Below, piece after piece: positions 35,853-48,130 of a stretch of DNA of 64,000 bases; positions within the stretch are counted from its first letter, which is position 1; the number at the start of each line of letters is the position of its first letter. The stretch spans positions 74,998,633-75,062,632 of the forward strand of contig OY294068.1 of the NCBI GenBank assembly GCA_958510875.1, read 5' to 3'. The notes beneath the pieces are model-generated. The model was not told the origin of the DNA. It worked only from the letters and a program-made list of their open reading frames with translations, and made no database searches. The stretch is from Endomychus coccineus. Taxonomy: Eukaryota > Arthropoda > Insecta > Coleoptera > Endomychidae. Both the position numbers and the translations under genes were made by a program.

Positions 35853-36268
35853 TTTATTAAATTATTTATCTTTTTAGATTGAATGGCTTTGATTTTGTTG
35901 AAATTTTTTTCGAAATTGTTATGCTGAATTTGAAAAAATTGCGATATAAAGTTGCTATCAAAATTTTGATGACAGGTTTGTTTAACCAGTTTGATTTTGT
36001 TTTCAACCTCAGCTACAATTGCACATGCTTCTTTAATGCACAGGTTCAAACAGTTTTTATGAAAAGAATTTAATAATTTTGCGTACGCCTTCTTATTTAG
36101 CACCTTGCTAAACATATTCTCCTTTGATTTAGATATTATGAAATTTGGATAAACTTGCAAATTCCTACATCTTACCAGAAATATTCTACGATTCTTCTCT
36201 CTTGCTAGTATCTTCATTTACTTTCCGTATTCCTTCAAAACTTTAGGATAGGTGGTTGTTCCTTCCAT
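35853..36268 (-). pseudogene. PLE ORF, N-terminal part (inverted)
   Basis: Minus strand: MEGTTTYPKVLKEYGK, an in-frame TAA, then MKILAREKNRRIFLVRCRNL and VYPNFIISKSKEN, the N-terminal region of Neptune/Penelope-type ORFs (pattern REKNRR.FL.RC....V.P.F). It ends KINNLINRSQ, where the frame runs into terminal-repeat sequence (AATAGGTCACAATAAC). The plus-strand RT frame at 36713 starts KDVTYEKKNINEQW, so the two look like neighbouring parts of one ancestral ORF now in opposite orientations. One stop; otherwise open for about 125 codons. Confidence 0.75.
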
Positions 36269-36328
36269 ATTAAGGCTTATATCCCAGCCGAAATAATAAT
36301 AAGATTCTTGACCCAGTATGAATTATAT

Positions 36329-36711
36329 ATAAAAATTCTCGGGAAATAGGTCACAATAACACTTTGTTTTAACTATTCGTCTTTACGTACGTTTCGGTCT
36401 CACGACCATCATCAGAAGACTTACTATGTCTAAAAAGGGGGTTTATTAAAACTAATTATAGCACAAGCGTCCAAATCGCACAATTAAACTTCAATTAAAA
36501 GAGCCCACGCCGTCGAAACGAACAGAACCACGAATAATCGAATTGTATCGTCAGAATTAATGTATAAAAATTATTTTTTTGTAGTAAGAATCCGCTATTC
36601 AGTAATATTATTAAAATATATGAGTGCATATTGATTGGTATTCTCACAACAAATGAGAAGAACGAAGTTATTTGTCAAGTATCTACTTTCGAAACCAGAT
36701 GTGTAGGATTT
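36329..36711. repeat. PLE left inverted terminal repeat
   Basis: 383 bp, nearly identical in reverse complement to 38825-39208. Contains a minus-strand hammerhead at 36379-36420. Confidence 0.9.
36379..36420 (-). ncRNA. Hammerhead ribozyme (left ITR)
   Basis: 42 nt on the minus strand, identical to the right-ITR copy at 39117-39158: stem I GTCTT/AAGAC, CTGATGA, stem II GGTC-GTGA-GACC, GAAA, short stem III, GTA cleavage site. Confidence 0.88.
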
Positions 36712-36712
36712 A

Positions 36713-38712
36713 ATGAAAGACGTAACATATGAAAAAAAGAATATCAATGAACAATGGTTGAAAAATCTAACTGACATAAAAATTCCGGATGAGGTGCAGC
36801 ACACGTTAAGTTTAGGTCCGAAATTTGCATTGCCTAATAACAATAATAAACTGCCTATCGATAATATTATTGCAAATTTAGAATGCGGAATTAGGAATAA
36901 AAATGTAGAAGAGAAAAACGAAATTAGAAACAAAGTTTGTAACATCTTGACAAACAAAAAGAACAAACAGAAGGCAGAAGTTGGGATTGCAAAGAATCGT
37001 TTTAACTATCATACAAAAATAACAAAAGATTTCTTAGATGCTAACCCTCAAATATTAGTTTTGAACGCGGATAAATGTAATAAAACCGTCATAATGCATA
37101 GAAATGACTATGAAAACAAAATAGGAAACCTTTTAAATGATGAAACAACTTATAAAAAATTAAAATCTGATCCTACTTTATCAGTACAAAACAACATGAA
37201 TAAATTGATAAATAAATGGCATAAGAATAAGATAATCCCTATTGAATTAAAAAATAAATTAATTTGCCATAATGGGCTTGCACCTTATATCTATGGGCTT
37301 CCCAAACTGCATAAAAATGATATACCTCTAAGACCCATTGTTAGTAATATTGGAGCGCCCACTTACAATTTATCAAAATTTCTATCAAAATCTATCAATA
37401 ATATAATAGGAAAAAATGAATTCTATGTAAAAGATTCATGGCACTTTAATGAATTTATAAAAAATCAATCCGTACCCGTAAACCATCAACTGATTTCCTT
37501 GGACGTTGTTTCTTTATTTACAAATATACCTGTTGTTTTGGCATTGAATAGCATCAAAAAACGTTGGGCAGAGATTAAAAACCACACACCTCTAGATCAA
37601 TCGGAATTTATAAATGCTGTAAAATTTTGTTTAGAGTGCACATACTTTCAGTATGGTGAGCAATTTTTTGGACAAATATTCGGCACAGCAATGGGATCTC
37701 CTATTTCAGCTACCATTGCTAACCTCGTTATGGAGTGCCTAGAGGAATCTGTTATGAGTTCATTAGATTTTCGGCCTGTATTCTTTAAACGGTATGTAGA
37801 CGATTGCCTTATGTGTGTTCCCAACGATAAAATTCAATATGTAATTGATAAATTTAACAATTTTCACTGTAAACTTCAATTCACTTGTGAAATAGAATTA
37901 AACAATAACATAAATTTCCTAGATATGAACATTAGGCATGATGCTGATGGAAGAATAAAAACCTCTTGGTTTACTAAAGAAGTATGGTCTCAACGTTATC
38001 TTCACTTCAATTCCGTTGCACCAGCTTGTTATATAAAAAAAGTGTCATAAACAGCCTTACAGATCGCGCGATAAAATTGTCCCACGCAGATTACCGCCCC
38101 AAAAATTTAAAAATTGTTCGTACTACACTAGAATTGAATGGCTACCCAAAAACTTTTTTCAATCCTATCATTAAAGAAAGAATAAACAAAATCTATAATG
38201 GTTCGTCTAATAAAAATAACATAAAAGGTAATACAGACAATTTTATAACTCTACCTTACATTTCGGAGACCTCAGAGAAAATCAAAAAATGTTTGAAAAA
38301 GTATGATATAAATGTTGCGCATAAACCTACTAACTGTGTTGGGAAATATTTCTCAAATCTAAAACCGTTAATACCCAAAGATAAACAAACCCACACAGTG
38401 TATAAATTGAATTGTTTAGATTGTGATGGAACCTATACTGGAATCTCTAAACAATATTTACAAAAAAGAATGTACGGCCATAAATATAGCACAAGAAATA
38501 ACAACTTAGAAAATTCCACCGCCCTTGCTAAGCATTGCTTTGATTATAACCATCAATTTGATTACAAAAATGTTAACATCTTAACTAAGGAAACTAATTA
38601 TTATAAAAGATCTATCCTGGAGATGATTCACATAAAACGGGACCCCAAATCTGTAAATCATAGGGTAGACACACAAAATCTAAGTCATATTTATACTAAT
38701 TTGATTAAATAA
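36713..38712 (+). CDS. Penelope-like reverse transcriptase + GIY-YIG endonuclease (one frameshift)
   Basis: First frame 36713-38050: 445 residues with APYIYGLPKLHK (190-201), LRPIVSNIGAPTYNLSKFLS (206-225), LISLDVVSLFTNIP (RT motif A, Asp264), FGTAMGSPISATIANLVMEC (motif B) and RYVDDCLM (motif C, YVDD 361-364), then NFLDMNI. Second frame 37984-38712: SVINSLTDRAIKLSHADYRP, then HTVYKLNCLDCDGTYTGISK, the GIY-YIG nuclease with an embedded CLDC, followed by its conserved Arg and His and by ILEMIHIKRD carrying the catalytic Glu. The frames overlap and are joined by a -1 shift at a run of seven A (38035-38041). All catalytic residues are kept, so only the frameshift and the displaced N-terminus make it imperfect. 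Confidence 0.93.
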
Positions 38713-38824
38713 TCTCTTGCAAATTCTTACATACGTCTTTATAAGTGTAGAAAATGTTTTTAGGAAGAATTCGTAATTGTTATTTCCCAGTACAGGCCTG
38801 AAACCGTTCTTAAGGGCCTTGTCA

Positions 38825-39208
38825 TAAATCCTACACATCTGGTTTCGAAAGTAGATACTTGACAAATAACTTCGTTCTTCTCATTTGTTGTGAGAATACC
38901 AATCAATATGCACTCATATATTTTAATAATATTACTGAATAGCGGATTCTTACTACAAAAAAATAATTTTTATACATTAATTCTGACGATACAATTCGAT
39001 TATTCGTGGTTCTGTTCGTTTCGACGGCGTGGGCTCTTTTAATTGAAGTTTAATTGTGCGATTTGGACGCTTGTGCTATAATTAGTTTTAATAAACCCCC
39101 TTTTTAGACATAGTAAGTCTTCTGATGATGGTCGTGAGACCGAAACGTACGTAAAGACGAATAGTTAAAACAAAGTGTTATTGTGACCTATTTCCCGAGA
39201 ATTTTTAT
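38825..39208. repeat. PLE right inverted terminal repeat
   Basis: 384 bp, complement of 36329-36711. Contains the plus-strand hammerhead. On the minus strand, just inside it, 38865-38680 reads ALKNGFRPVLGNNNYEFFLK; its meaning is unknown. Confidence 0.9.
39117..39158 (+). ncRNA. Hammerhead ribozyme (right ITR)
   Basis: Plus strand: GTCTT (39117-39121), core CTGATGA (39122-39128), stem II GGTC-GTGA-GACC (39130-39141), GAAA (39142-39145), stem III CGTACG folded on itself, GTA with cleavage after 39153, then AAGAC (39154-39158) closing a perfect 5-bp stem I. Type I layout with minimal stem III, as reported for PLE hammerheads. Confidence 0.88.
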
Positions 39209-39570
39209 TTATTAGGTTATAAATGAGAATTACTATATAGCCAATTATTTAAATTTCTGAAAGCTACTCATTAAGTTTGTATTTTTATTCATTTAAAATG
39301 TAGACCATTAGAGAATTTAATTACAGATCTGCATTGATTACAATATCATAATCATTTATGTTTAGGACATCTTGTATATCCAGTCTTTAAACTTATTAGT
39401 TGTGGTAAATTCATCCTCTTTTTACCATAATATAGATAATTCAAAAATTAATTTAAAACCACCCTAATCACAGCCACATAATCAAACAGTACTTTATTTT
39501 GACTAGTTGACATACATTTCGTTTCAAATAAAATTACTCTGTCAGTTTATTTGTACGGTCTGCTATATTA

Positions 39571-40961
39571 GTCCAGGCAATAAGCCGGGAAAAAGGCCAT
39601 AATAAAAAAAAATATATAGTAAGCTAGAATTTCAATTTTTTTTTACATTTTGTTCCTAATACCCCATAGATCATTCATGACTGTCAAGACCGCGGGGGTC
39701 GACCTTTCTACCCGCCCAAAACGGGGTTTAAACGCCTTAGAGGAGCATTCTTATAAAAACAATCCAAAAGTTTAGAAAATTAATGAATTAAGAGCCGAAA
39801 AAGACCCCCAGTATGTTTTTTGGGTCGCTGATCACTATTCCGCAGTTAGTTTTCTCGGAAAACTCCCTCCAGATGGGAAATTTGGAAAATTTATACATAA
39901 TATATAATTTATAATTTTGATGCAAAAATGACCGCCAGTAGGTTTTTTGGGTCGCTGATCACGATTCCGTAGTTATTATTCCAAAAAACTCTTTCCAGAT
40001 GGAAAATTCGGGAAATTTGAGATTTTCCTGAGACGGTTATGAATAATGAAGTATAATTTTGTTGCAAAAATGACCAATAGTAAGTTTTTTGGGTCGCTGA
40101 TCACGAATCCGTAGTTATTATTCCAAAAAACTCTTTCCAGATGGAAAATTCGGGAAATTTGAGATTTTCCTGAGACGGTTATGAATAATGAAGTATAATT
40201 TTGTTGCAAAAATGACCAATAGTAGGTTTTTTGGGTCGCTGATCACGAATCCGTAGTTATTATTCCAAAAAACTCTTTCCAGATGGAAAATTCGGGATAT
40301 TTGAGATTTTCCTGAGACGGTTATGAATAATAAAGTATAATTTTGTTGCAAAAATGACCAATAGTAGGTTTTTTGGGTCGCTGATCACGATTCCGCTGTT
40401 ATTTTTCCCAAAAAACTCTCTCCATATGGAAAATTCGGGAAAATTGAGATTTTCCTGAGCCGGTTATGGATAATGAAGTATAGTTTTGTTGCAAAAATGA
40501 CTAGAGACCATTTTTGCAACTAAATTATACTTCATTATTCATAACCGTCTCAGGAAAATCTGAAATTTCCAGAAATAACAGCGGAATCGTGATCAACGAC
40601 CCAAAAAGAGTTCATTTTTGCAACAAAATTATAATTATAAATAAAATATAAATTTTCCAAATTACCCATCTGGGTGGAGTTTTCCGAGAAAACTAACTGC
40701 GGAATCGTGATCAGCGACCCTAAAAACATACTAGGGTCATTTTCGACTCTTAATTTATTAATTTTCCAAACTTTTGGATTTTTTTAATAAGAATGCTTCT
40801 CTGAAGGGTTGAAACCCCTTGTTGGAGGGGTAGAAAGGTCGAACCCCGCGGTCTTGATAGTCATGAATGATCTATGGGGTATTAGGAACAGAATGCAAAA
40901 AAAAATTGAAATTCTAGCTTACTATATATGTTTTTTTTATTTTCTGGTTCGTTGCCTGGAC
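39571..40961. mobile_element. GTCCAGGCAA foldback element with 142-bp tandem array (copy B)
   Basis: Ends GTCCAGGCAA and TTGCCTGGAC, flanked by TA. Outer arms of about 170 bp are inverted copies (CCATAGATCATTCATGACTG and its complement). Inside the left arm, GGGTCGCTGATCAC starts at 39822, 39949, 40091, 40233 and 40375; the last three steps are exactly 142 bp. The right arm has two copies in the opposite orientation, near 40590 and 40710. No protein coding; the two 77-codon frames on the minus strand are repeat copies of each other. Confidence 0.9.
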
Positions 40962-40969
40962 TATATGGA

Positions 40970-43110
40970 AAAGCAACGTTTGAGAGAAAAGGATAACATC
41001 TGTGACGTAATTTCCCATAATCCAAATAGCTCAAGCTCGGGGTGGTTATATAATTTCTATATGAGCGATCCTAGATTCATTCAATATCTCTAAGATGGTG
41101 TAATAACTGCTGTGCATCATCAGGGAATGCATAGGTGTGGACAAAGGTATAATCGAAACATGCACGTGTGTAGCTTGCATTAGCCAAAATAAGGTACTTG
41201 TGCGCCTCTCGAGATTTCGGTTTACTTTGATCAGTGCACTCTCTCATCAGACACAGTATAGTATAAAAGTGAAGATGAGGTGAGGCAAGGTCTTTATCTC
41301 GTCTCGTCCAGACGCGATAAGGAATTTTGTCTCCAACTCAAGTCGTCTCGTCTCGCCTCATAGTTTGTCAATTTCTCTGCTGTAGTACAATCACAGTGGC
41401 AGTTTGTTTTCTACTTTTCGAAAACCAGCTCTGGTCGGCAAATGCTTGTTGGTTGAAACCGCCTTGTCATGTACCCCTGACTTCAACCAACCAGCAGTGT
41501 CGACCGGCACTCGTTTTCGGAAAGCAGAAAACCAACTGCCACAGTTGTCGAACACCTAGACAGGTTCCTTGCATCTGTTGAGATACTGATACTGAAATCG
41601 GGCAATGTCAATACCTTCTAGATAGAAGAGAGGCTATGTTGCAACTGGTCACCTGTACGTTACGAAACAATGTTGCAATACCGATAGTAACGCGACAGTT
41701 TCAATTATTTTTTAAGACATATGAGGACTTCTTGTTTGAACGGTATACGGTATTGCCAGGCATAAACTGAGTCCTTAGTTGCACTCCATTTGTTTTTTTA
41801 ATGTGAAAAAATCTGTCTCTAATGGATCTGATATGAACTTTTCCTAATAATATGTATTGTGTTTTAAATCAAGCTCATTGAAACGATACGAAATTATTTA
41901 TAAAATTCTATGAACTGTGTGTGACCATGCAGTATGTGTCGGATCTTTTAAATTTACATTTGCTCTATATTTGAACCAAATTGAAGTAGAGCCTATATAA
42001 CGTATTGAATACCTTAAGAGCTACTTTAACATTTTGGCGTTCCAAATCTGTAGGATAGTGTTCTCAAACGCAAAGAACATCCAAATTTTAACAATTCATC
42101 ATGTTCTAGTTAATGCAGGTTTTTAAAGCATAAAATGAGGCAATGTCCTCGTCTCCCGATGATTCAAAGTTGGAATAAATTTGAATTTAGCCAATTATTC
42201 CTTATACATTTGGGAATGTGAATCGAATCGAATACATAAAATAATGGTCTTAAATTTTTAACTAAATGAGGATACATGATACTTAACTTGTTATCTTTAG
42301 AAATATTGTTCATGACTTTGCTGTTGAGTGCATTGTCACTTATAATATATTACAGAATATTTTGTATCCAATTTGTCCTAGTTTCGAAATAATTGACTTT
42401 ATAAACATAAACAATAATTCGTAATTTATTTTTGATATGAGAAAAAATATGGATAACCTCTTTGAATTTTAAATTAACACATTGTTGCAAGAAACGTGTT
42501 ATTGCGTACCAACAATATTTCCGACTTTATACTCCAAAAACGGGTTAATATCGATCTAATAAATAAAAATAACAAGTAATTTTCATTTTTATTTATAAAT
42601 TTTAATTTATTTTGGGCGTATGGTCCGAACATTTGTCTTTCTGGAACTACCGTATCGCTTAAGTATGACTTAGAAACTATCTCTATAGTTGTTGGATGCG
42701 GTAGAAATAATACATTTGAACTCCTTCAAATCCTATATGCGTGTGGACTAATTGTATGTAAAAGTGAGGATAAAATCATAGTATTTGCAGAATATCTATA
42801 CCTTTCCTTGCAGTCGCCTGCCGTGTAATCTGTTCCGATAGAAAATGAAATTTAAAATTTTCATCAATATAAACATTCATTTGGGAAGCCATTTTGCAAC
42901 GCTATTATTCAGTCATAACACTTTTATACACGCTTATTTACAGGTAAAAACCCTTTTGAATCACATAAGGCCGCCTAAGAAACACGTGCAAGCATTTTGT
43001 TGATGACGTCACACTTACGTTCGTAGTAAGCACCTAGGCCTTCTGTAAATATAGAGGGCATTGGCAAAGTGCATTGTGTCTCGGTTCGGACACTCTCGGT
43101 GTAACACACG
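40970..43110. other. Mostly unrecognised; small palindrome at 41394-41544
   Basis: 41394-41460 (CAGTGGCAGTTTGTTTTCTA onward) is mirrored by 41480-41544 (ending ACCAACTGCCACAG) around a 20-bp spacer, a hairpin-type MITE of about 150 bp. The rest is AT-rich without recognised genes. Confidence 0.55.
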
Positions 43111-43115
43111 ATTTT

Positions 43116-43576
43116 GATCCATAAGCGTCTAGTCGTACCATTCTACTTTGGCTTCGGGCTTATATATGAGCTTAATACAAATGTGTACAAGGGGAAGGAT
43201 CATCAATCATTTAAAAAAAATAATTTATTAACATAGTACTTATATCCAAAAGTATGTGAAAAAATTTAAAAAATAACCCATGAACTTCCAAATAACCTAC
43301 TAACCTAGTACCTATTCCCAAAAGTATGAAACATATTTAAAAAATAACCCATGAAAAATATAACGAGCGATGACCTTGCCACTTGGAGATTCGAAGCTAC
43401 ACTATCGGAACTAAAAAAATATCCAGTTAGGGTCTAAAAGCTTTGGCTGAAACCGCCGATGCAGGTTTAACAGTGAATTCGGTATATCAACTGATCGCTC
43501 GCCACTTTCAATAGCGCATGCGGCAGCCTGAAGCCAAATTATAGAATAGTACAGCTAGACGCCTATCATTTGATCC
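43116..43576. mobile_element. Degraded inverted-repeat element
   Basis: Left arm GATCCATAAGCGTCTAGTCG to TTGGCTTCGGGCT (43116-43160); right arm AGCCTGAAGCCAAATTATAG to TTGATCC (43525-43576), imperfect complements. The interior has a duplicated unit of about 75 bp (43222-43290 and 43300-43362, each ending AAAAAATAACCCATGAA). No TSD seen. Confidence 0.55.
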
Positions 43577-43866
43577 ACAATTTACATCAGGTCGTAAACT
43601 GTGCATCATAATATACTTCGTATGTTTTGATATTTGAACGTAAGTTGCTGCTAGTAATTCAGATTGCAGGGTGACGACACTACACTCTCAAAAACAGAAT
43701 GCTACTTATGGACAAATAATAGGTACTAGGTGCATGTAGACGGGGGAAAATTTTTATAAAATCAGGAACAGAAACATCTCTACTCAACATCTCTAAAAGG
43801 TGTGCAGGATATTTTATAAGTCTTGCATTTCAAATGGGACAACTGTTATATGTCAGTTAACCGAAA

Positions 43867-44433
43867 CTACTCGTCCCCGCAGGTTCCTAAATAGTGTGCC
43901 CTAAGTAGCCTTATTGAACCCAGAATGACTGCCTTCTGGATACGGTCTATCAAGATCTGCTTCGAGTTCTTATAGGCCGGAATGATCTTCAAGTTCGAAC
44001 GCAGCGAAGACCGAATTCCGCCCAAAACACCGATGATGAGAATCACTAATACGACTTTGTAACCTGAGTATAGCGTGCGGAGCCCGAACAGGAGATCTTG
44101 ATACTTTGTCCATTTTTCCTCCTCTTTCAAGACTATGTTCTTCTCTACCGGAGCAGAGAATTCGATGACATACATAGTCTTGGTTTGTTTATCGAGGACA
44201 ACGTCAGGCCTATTTGCTTGTATGGACCTGAGGATCAGAAACGGGTTATTCCAGTAGATCTGTAATTTTTCGTTTCCCACAATGGACCCAATATCTCCTG
44301 GCATGTAATAAGTCAGCACCGGCGCTTGATCTATTCGTATTCCATATGAGTGCCTTAGATAGTAATATAGCATCCGTAGGGCTGCATTATGGCGATGGGT
44401 GTACGCCGAGGCCGCTAGTTCGCTAAAACACAT
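43867..44433 (-). pseudogene. LINE 3' end with restriction-like endonuclease
   Basis: 188-residue open frame on the minus strand: HRHNAALRMLYYYLRHSYGI, LQIYWNNPFLI, then NRPDVVLDKQTKTMYVIEFS and VEKNIVLKEEEKWTKYQDLL, ending with VVLVILIIGVLGGIRSSL. This is the restriction-like (PD-(D/E)XK) endonuclease tail of R2/R4/Dong/NeSL-type LINEs (pattern RPDIV...K....IDIA.P.D.N...KE.EK..KY.DL....., then VP.V.GALG). The RPD and E/K residues are kept. No reverse transcriptase precedes it at its right, so it is 5'-truncated, as LINE copies usually are. The frame itself is intact to its stop. Confidence 0.8.
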
Positions 44434-44439
44434 GACCTA

Positions 44440-47400
44440 ACAATTATTTCAATATTATGCGTTCGTTATACAACAGCAGTAATTGGTAATCCAAAAGACA
44501 TTACTTACTTATAAAAAAGTGATCACAGTAAATTGTATGAATCAAACATTTTGCAATACACTATCAATTATGTTATGGAAAGCTTACAGTCAGCAACAAT
44601 GAATTCATTTTCTCTTTTGTTCATGGTATTAACTTATTTTACACATTTGGTTGACTGGAGGGTAATCTGAATTTATTGGTGCTATAAGTTCAAAATCTGT
44701 TATTTACGGTCTCATGCTCGGCTCGAAGTATAAGGTAATAAAAAGTGGATATAATTGTGTACCTTGACAAGTTGGTGATCCGTTATTTCACGGTATTGTC
44801 TATGTGGCAATTTCTTCTGTTGGTCCCAAGAATAAAATTTGATGACATAAATTGGCAAGAAGCAATGATACGATATACGGAAAGGTTAACCAATTAATCT
44901 TTCAAAATATTAGTGTAAAACGTAGTGTTCCTACAGAAATGTCAACATTTAATGAATTACGTGAATTGAATTAAAATCCACTAAGACACTAAAGGTAATT
45001 TTAGCAGAGCATCACTTTTCATCGATGAAAGAAACTATGGTAAAATCGGTAGAAAATGAAAACGATAAGCCTGGACATGACTCTAGGATCAAAAAATAGT
45101 TTTTTTAAAGCAAATAAGTCTGCGCAGAATATGTTGACAACCTTCACCTGTCTCATTAGCATCAATTTTTATTTAATTCCATAGAAGGAGATTGTCGTTA
45201 AATGTCATTTAATAATTTGTATGAAAATAGGTTACCCAATTTTAGAGATTTCATAGAAACTTGTCATTCTACAATTTGACATCATAATCATTCGATGCGA
45301 ATTTCTTGAATATGCGAAAAACTAATTTGAAGTTAATAATTCATATTATACATCACATCACGCATTAAAAATCATTCACACCCTCATGGTATCTACAAAG
45401 TATTATCTTTACATATTGGAGTTACCATGTTTTCGAAATTAGTTTGTACACATTTGACAATTAACCATATTAATTCATGGTTACCAATCTGTAAATCTAT
45501 AGTTGGGTTTAAAGCGCAATAACCTTGATGCAATTATTCATTGAAACACCTGGCGCCTTTTTGGAACAAATCTAGAAATTGCTAGAAATTGCTCAGCACA
45601 CTAAGCTGCTAAGTCGCAAAAGTACTATAATGATACAATCCTTCGCTTTAAGAAATAAACAATGAAATTTGTAATAAATATTCAATAGCGATCTCTCAAT
45701 ATTCATTCTTGAATGCATTGGAAAAATTGAATATGTTTTCAGTTGGAATTCACGAGGAGTATCACTGTTGCATTAGCCACATAACGTAGACGAGTAATAG
45801 AACGAGCGGTAAACTAATACCGAGCTGAATCCTAAGGTTGTTTATTTATTCAAGTAGGAGTGAGTACACTGTTTATAGATATTTAACTTAAATGTAAGCT
45901 TATAAATTATTCTTACAAACGCGCGAGGGCGCAGTCCCTGCAATTTATTCGAAATGCGCATGCGTACCAATAAAAACTGAAGCCGTCCCGGTTCAGAATC
46001 CGATTAAGGTAGCCATTATTGTTTATTTATTTTAATTCTGGTTGGAGGAGATATTGCTTCTCTCATGTGATTTTATTATTCTTAGTGCAAATTATTGTTG
46101 TACAATAGTAATATACTACTCTATTCAGTGTAGTGTGAATATTAGTGAACATTAACTGAAACATAACTTTTCTGAATTTCTTAGACTGTTGCAGATTCAG
46201 CTTTTCTCTGTTGGTGATAGATTCACAAACTATATCTGAAAGTGAGCATATTATTTTACTGTTAAGTATTATTTTATTTGGTAACACATTTCCGAAATTT
46301 ATTTAATTTAAAAATATTTATTACTTTATTCAACCGTGAATGTAGGTATAGTAAATGTTTTATCATTATTCTAGGATGGTTTTATATTAATTGTTTTATT
46401 CAATGATGTAAGGATGAACTTCGAATATGCGATCACTATCGTGACTTCTCCATTTCATTTTGACAAAATATTAAAAATTATATCGTTGCAATTTTTGTCT
46501 GCATTCTTTATAGTTTTCTATAAAAAAGGGTTACATTTGTAATTTCGTGGAAGTTGTAACTTATGTTGAATTTTGTTATGTAACTTTTTTTTAATGATGT
46601 ACAGAACAATGAACAATCTTAACAACTCCTTTTTGTTATAATAAATTCAATATATCCATGTGGAACTTTATTTATCAAATTGTTCCTTTTAATACAGTAG
46701 TAGGATTCATTTTAGTAATAGTACAATATTAAATTTGTAAGAAGAGTATGAACATTAGCAAAACGTTTCAAAACAAAAATAAATATAAATGCATGTAACA
46801 AGCTAAAAAAGAGCCGCACTTTAAATTTCCTTCTTGTAGTAGTTTCTTCCAACCGCATGATGGTGCGGCGATTGCTTAAACATTACTAACCATTGAGTTA
46901 AGTATCTGTAAAGATTTAATTTGTGGGAGTGAGGTAACAGGTGGGATGGCATGTATCGAGAGTTGTGAGGCTTATATCAATTTGTAAAACAAAGATGTGA
47001 TTTATTACCATGCCAATGTTTGTATTAGAACTGTTTTTATTTCGAATAATTTATTATTCATTTAATTCATATTTCTACCTTAGCATGTAGTAAACTTTGG
47101 TTCACCATTTATTTCATTTCTTCAAGATTAAAAATGTTTGTTAATGAAATAAAAATGTATTTTTTATATAAATTTTGTTTTAATTTTAATAGTGGTATTT
47201 TTGTTTGTTAATGAAATACCTTCCAACTTACATTTCTAAATAAAATGCTGATAATATGATGGCCCAGTCGAGGAAGTCGTTTTTTTCAGGAACGCTGCGA
47301 GATTATCGTGGATTATTATGTACAAAAATACACTGATTAATAATCTCTTTACAAATATTTTCGGCCTCCGCGAGCTTCATTGTTCAAACATTGATTTATT

Positions 47401-48040
47401 TAAAAAAAAACTATTTATGCTCTAATTATGTAACTGTATGTCGTGATGAAAAAGATCTTCGATCGAATTGAACCGTTACTTTTGTTATTCATAAATTGAC
47501 CTTTCAATCATTTTTTTCTCCGAAACTTAGCTATTTCTTGTATTGCGGATAATAATAATAATGAATTATCAACAAACAAAAAAAATGACAATTACCTTGT
47601 CTTTGGAGAGCAATTGACAGACATTGATAATAATAATATATCTATTCTATGATCCTGCCTAAAAATTATTCATCTTCGGCACTTATTTATACTATTTCTC
47701 TATTTGTAATTCTTAGTGGAATGTCGTACTGACATGCAGTCAATGTATTAGCGTAAAACGAAAATTTAAAGCCATAGTGGACGAATCCGATATTCGGAAG
47801 CGGGAATTTAGTCTTTCTCTCATACTGTTTTGATTTTTACTCTGAATTGTTTGTTTCAAACTTTTTTGAAGCAAACCTTTGCTCAAAATGAAGAGAATAC
47901 GTTAATCTTAGTATAAAAAAGATATATACAAAATCTGGAGGTTATTTTATATGCTTGCGCCAGTTTAAAACGAGGCAGTCTCGCAGCTGTTATCTTTTTT
48001 ATTCTATAACACATATTATGACTATTATATAATTTCGATT
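44440..48040. other. No gene recognised
   Basis: 3.6 kb of AT-rich sequence, probably intronic. No TIR pairs, conserved frames or splice-flanked exons were identified. Confidence 0.5.
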
Positions 48041-48044
48041 TCTT

Positions 48045-48130
48045 AAACTAATTGTATTAAGCACTAAGCGTCTTTATCGCATTAATTCCAATTAAAAATG
48101 TCTACGTCGCAACAGCGAACGAGACGTCGA
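48045..48130. repeat. PLE terminal-repeat fragment
   Basis: AAACTAATTGTATTAAGCAC and the following 60 bp (to TCTACGTCGCAACAGCGAAC) match the left inverted repeat of the PLE around 36445-36530 in layout. They also match, in reverse complement, 52150-52235. Diverged. Confidence 0.55.

Larger units (their letters stand above)
35662..39208 (+). mobile_element. Penelope-like element with inverted 5' part
   Basis: The unit consists of (a) terminal-repeat sequence with a minus-strand hammerhead (35662-35810); (b) the N-terminal ORF part on the minus strand (36268-35853); (c) a direct copy of the terminal sequence (36290-36430) merging into the left inverted repeat 36329-36711; (d) RT plus GIY-YIG on the plus strand (36713-38712); (e) the right inverted repeat 38825-39208, a near-identical complement of (c). 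Inverted and tandem partial copies are normal for PLEs. Low divergence between the repeats suggests recent insertion. Confidence 0.9.

Noticed and set aside
40118..40351. 77-codon minus-strand frames in the tandem array as a repeated protein
   Set aside because: They are simply successive 142-bp units read through; 142 is not a multiple of three and no start or domain is conserved.
47570..47640. Minus-strand exon ending GACAAG|GTAATT
   Set aside because: No acceptor with a pyrimidine tract and no recognisable peptide.
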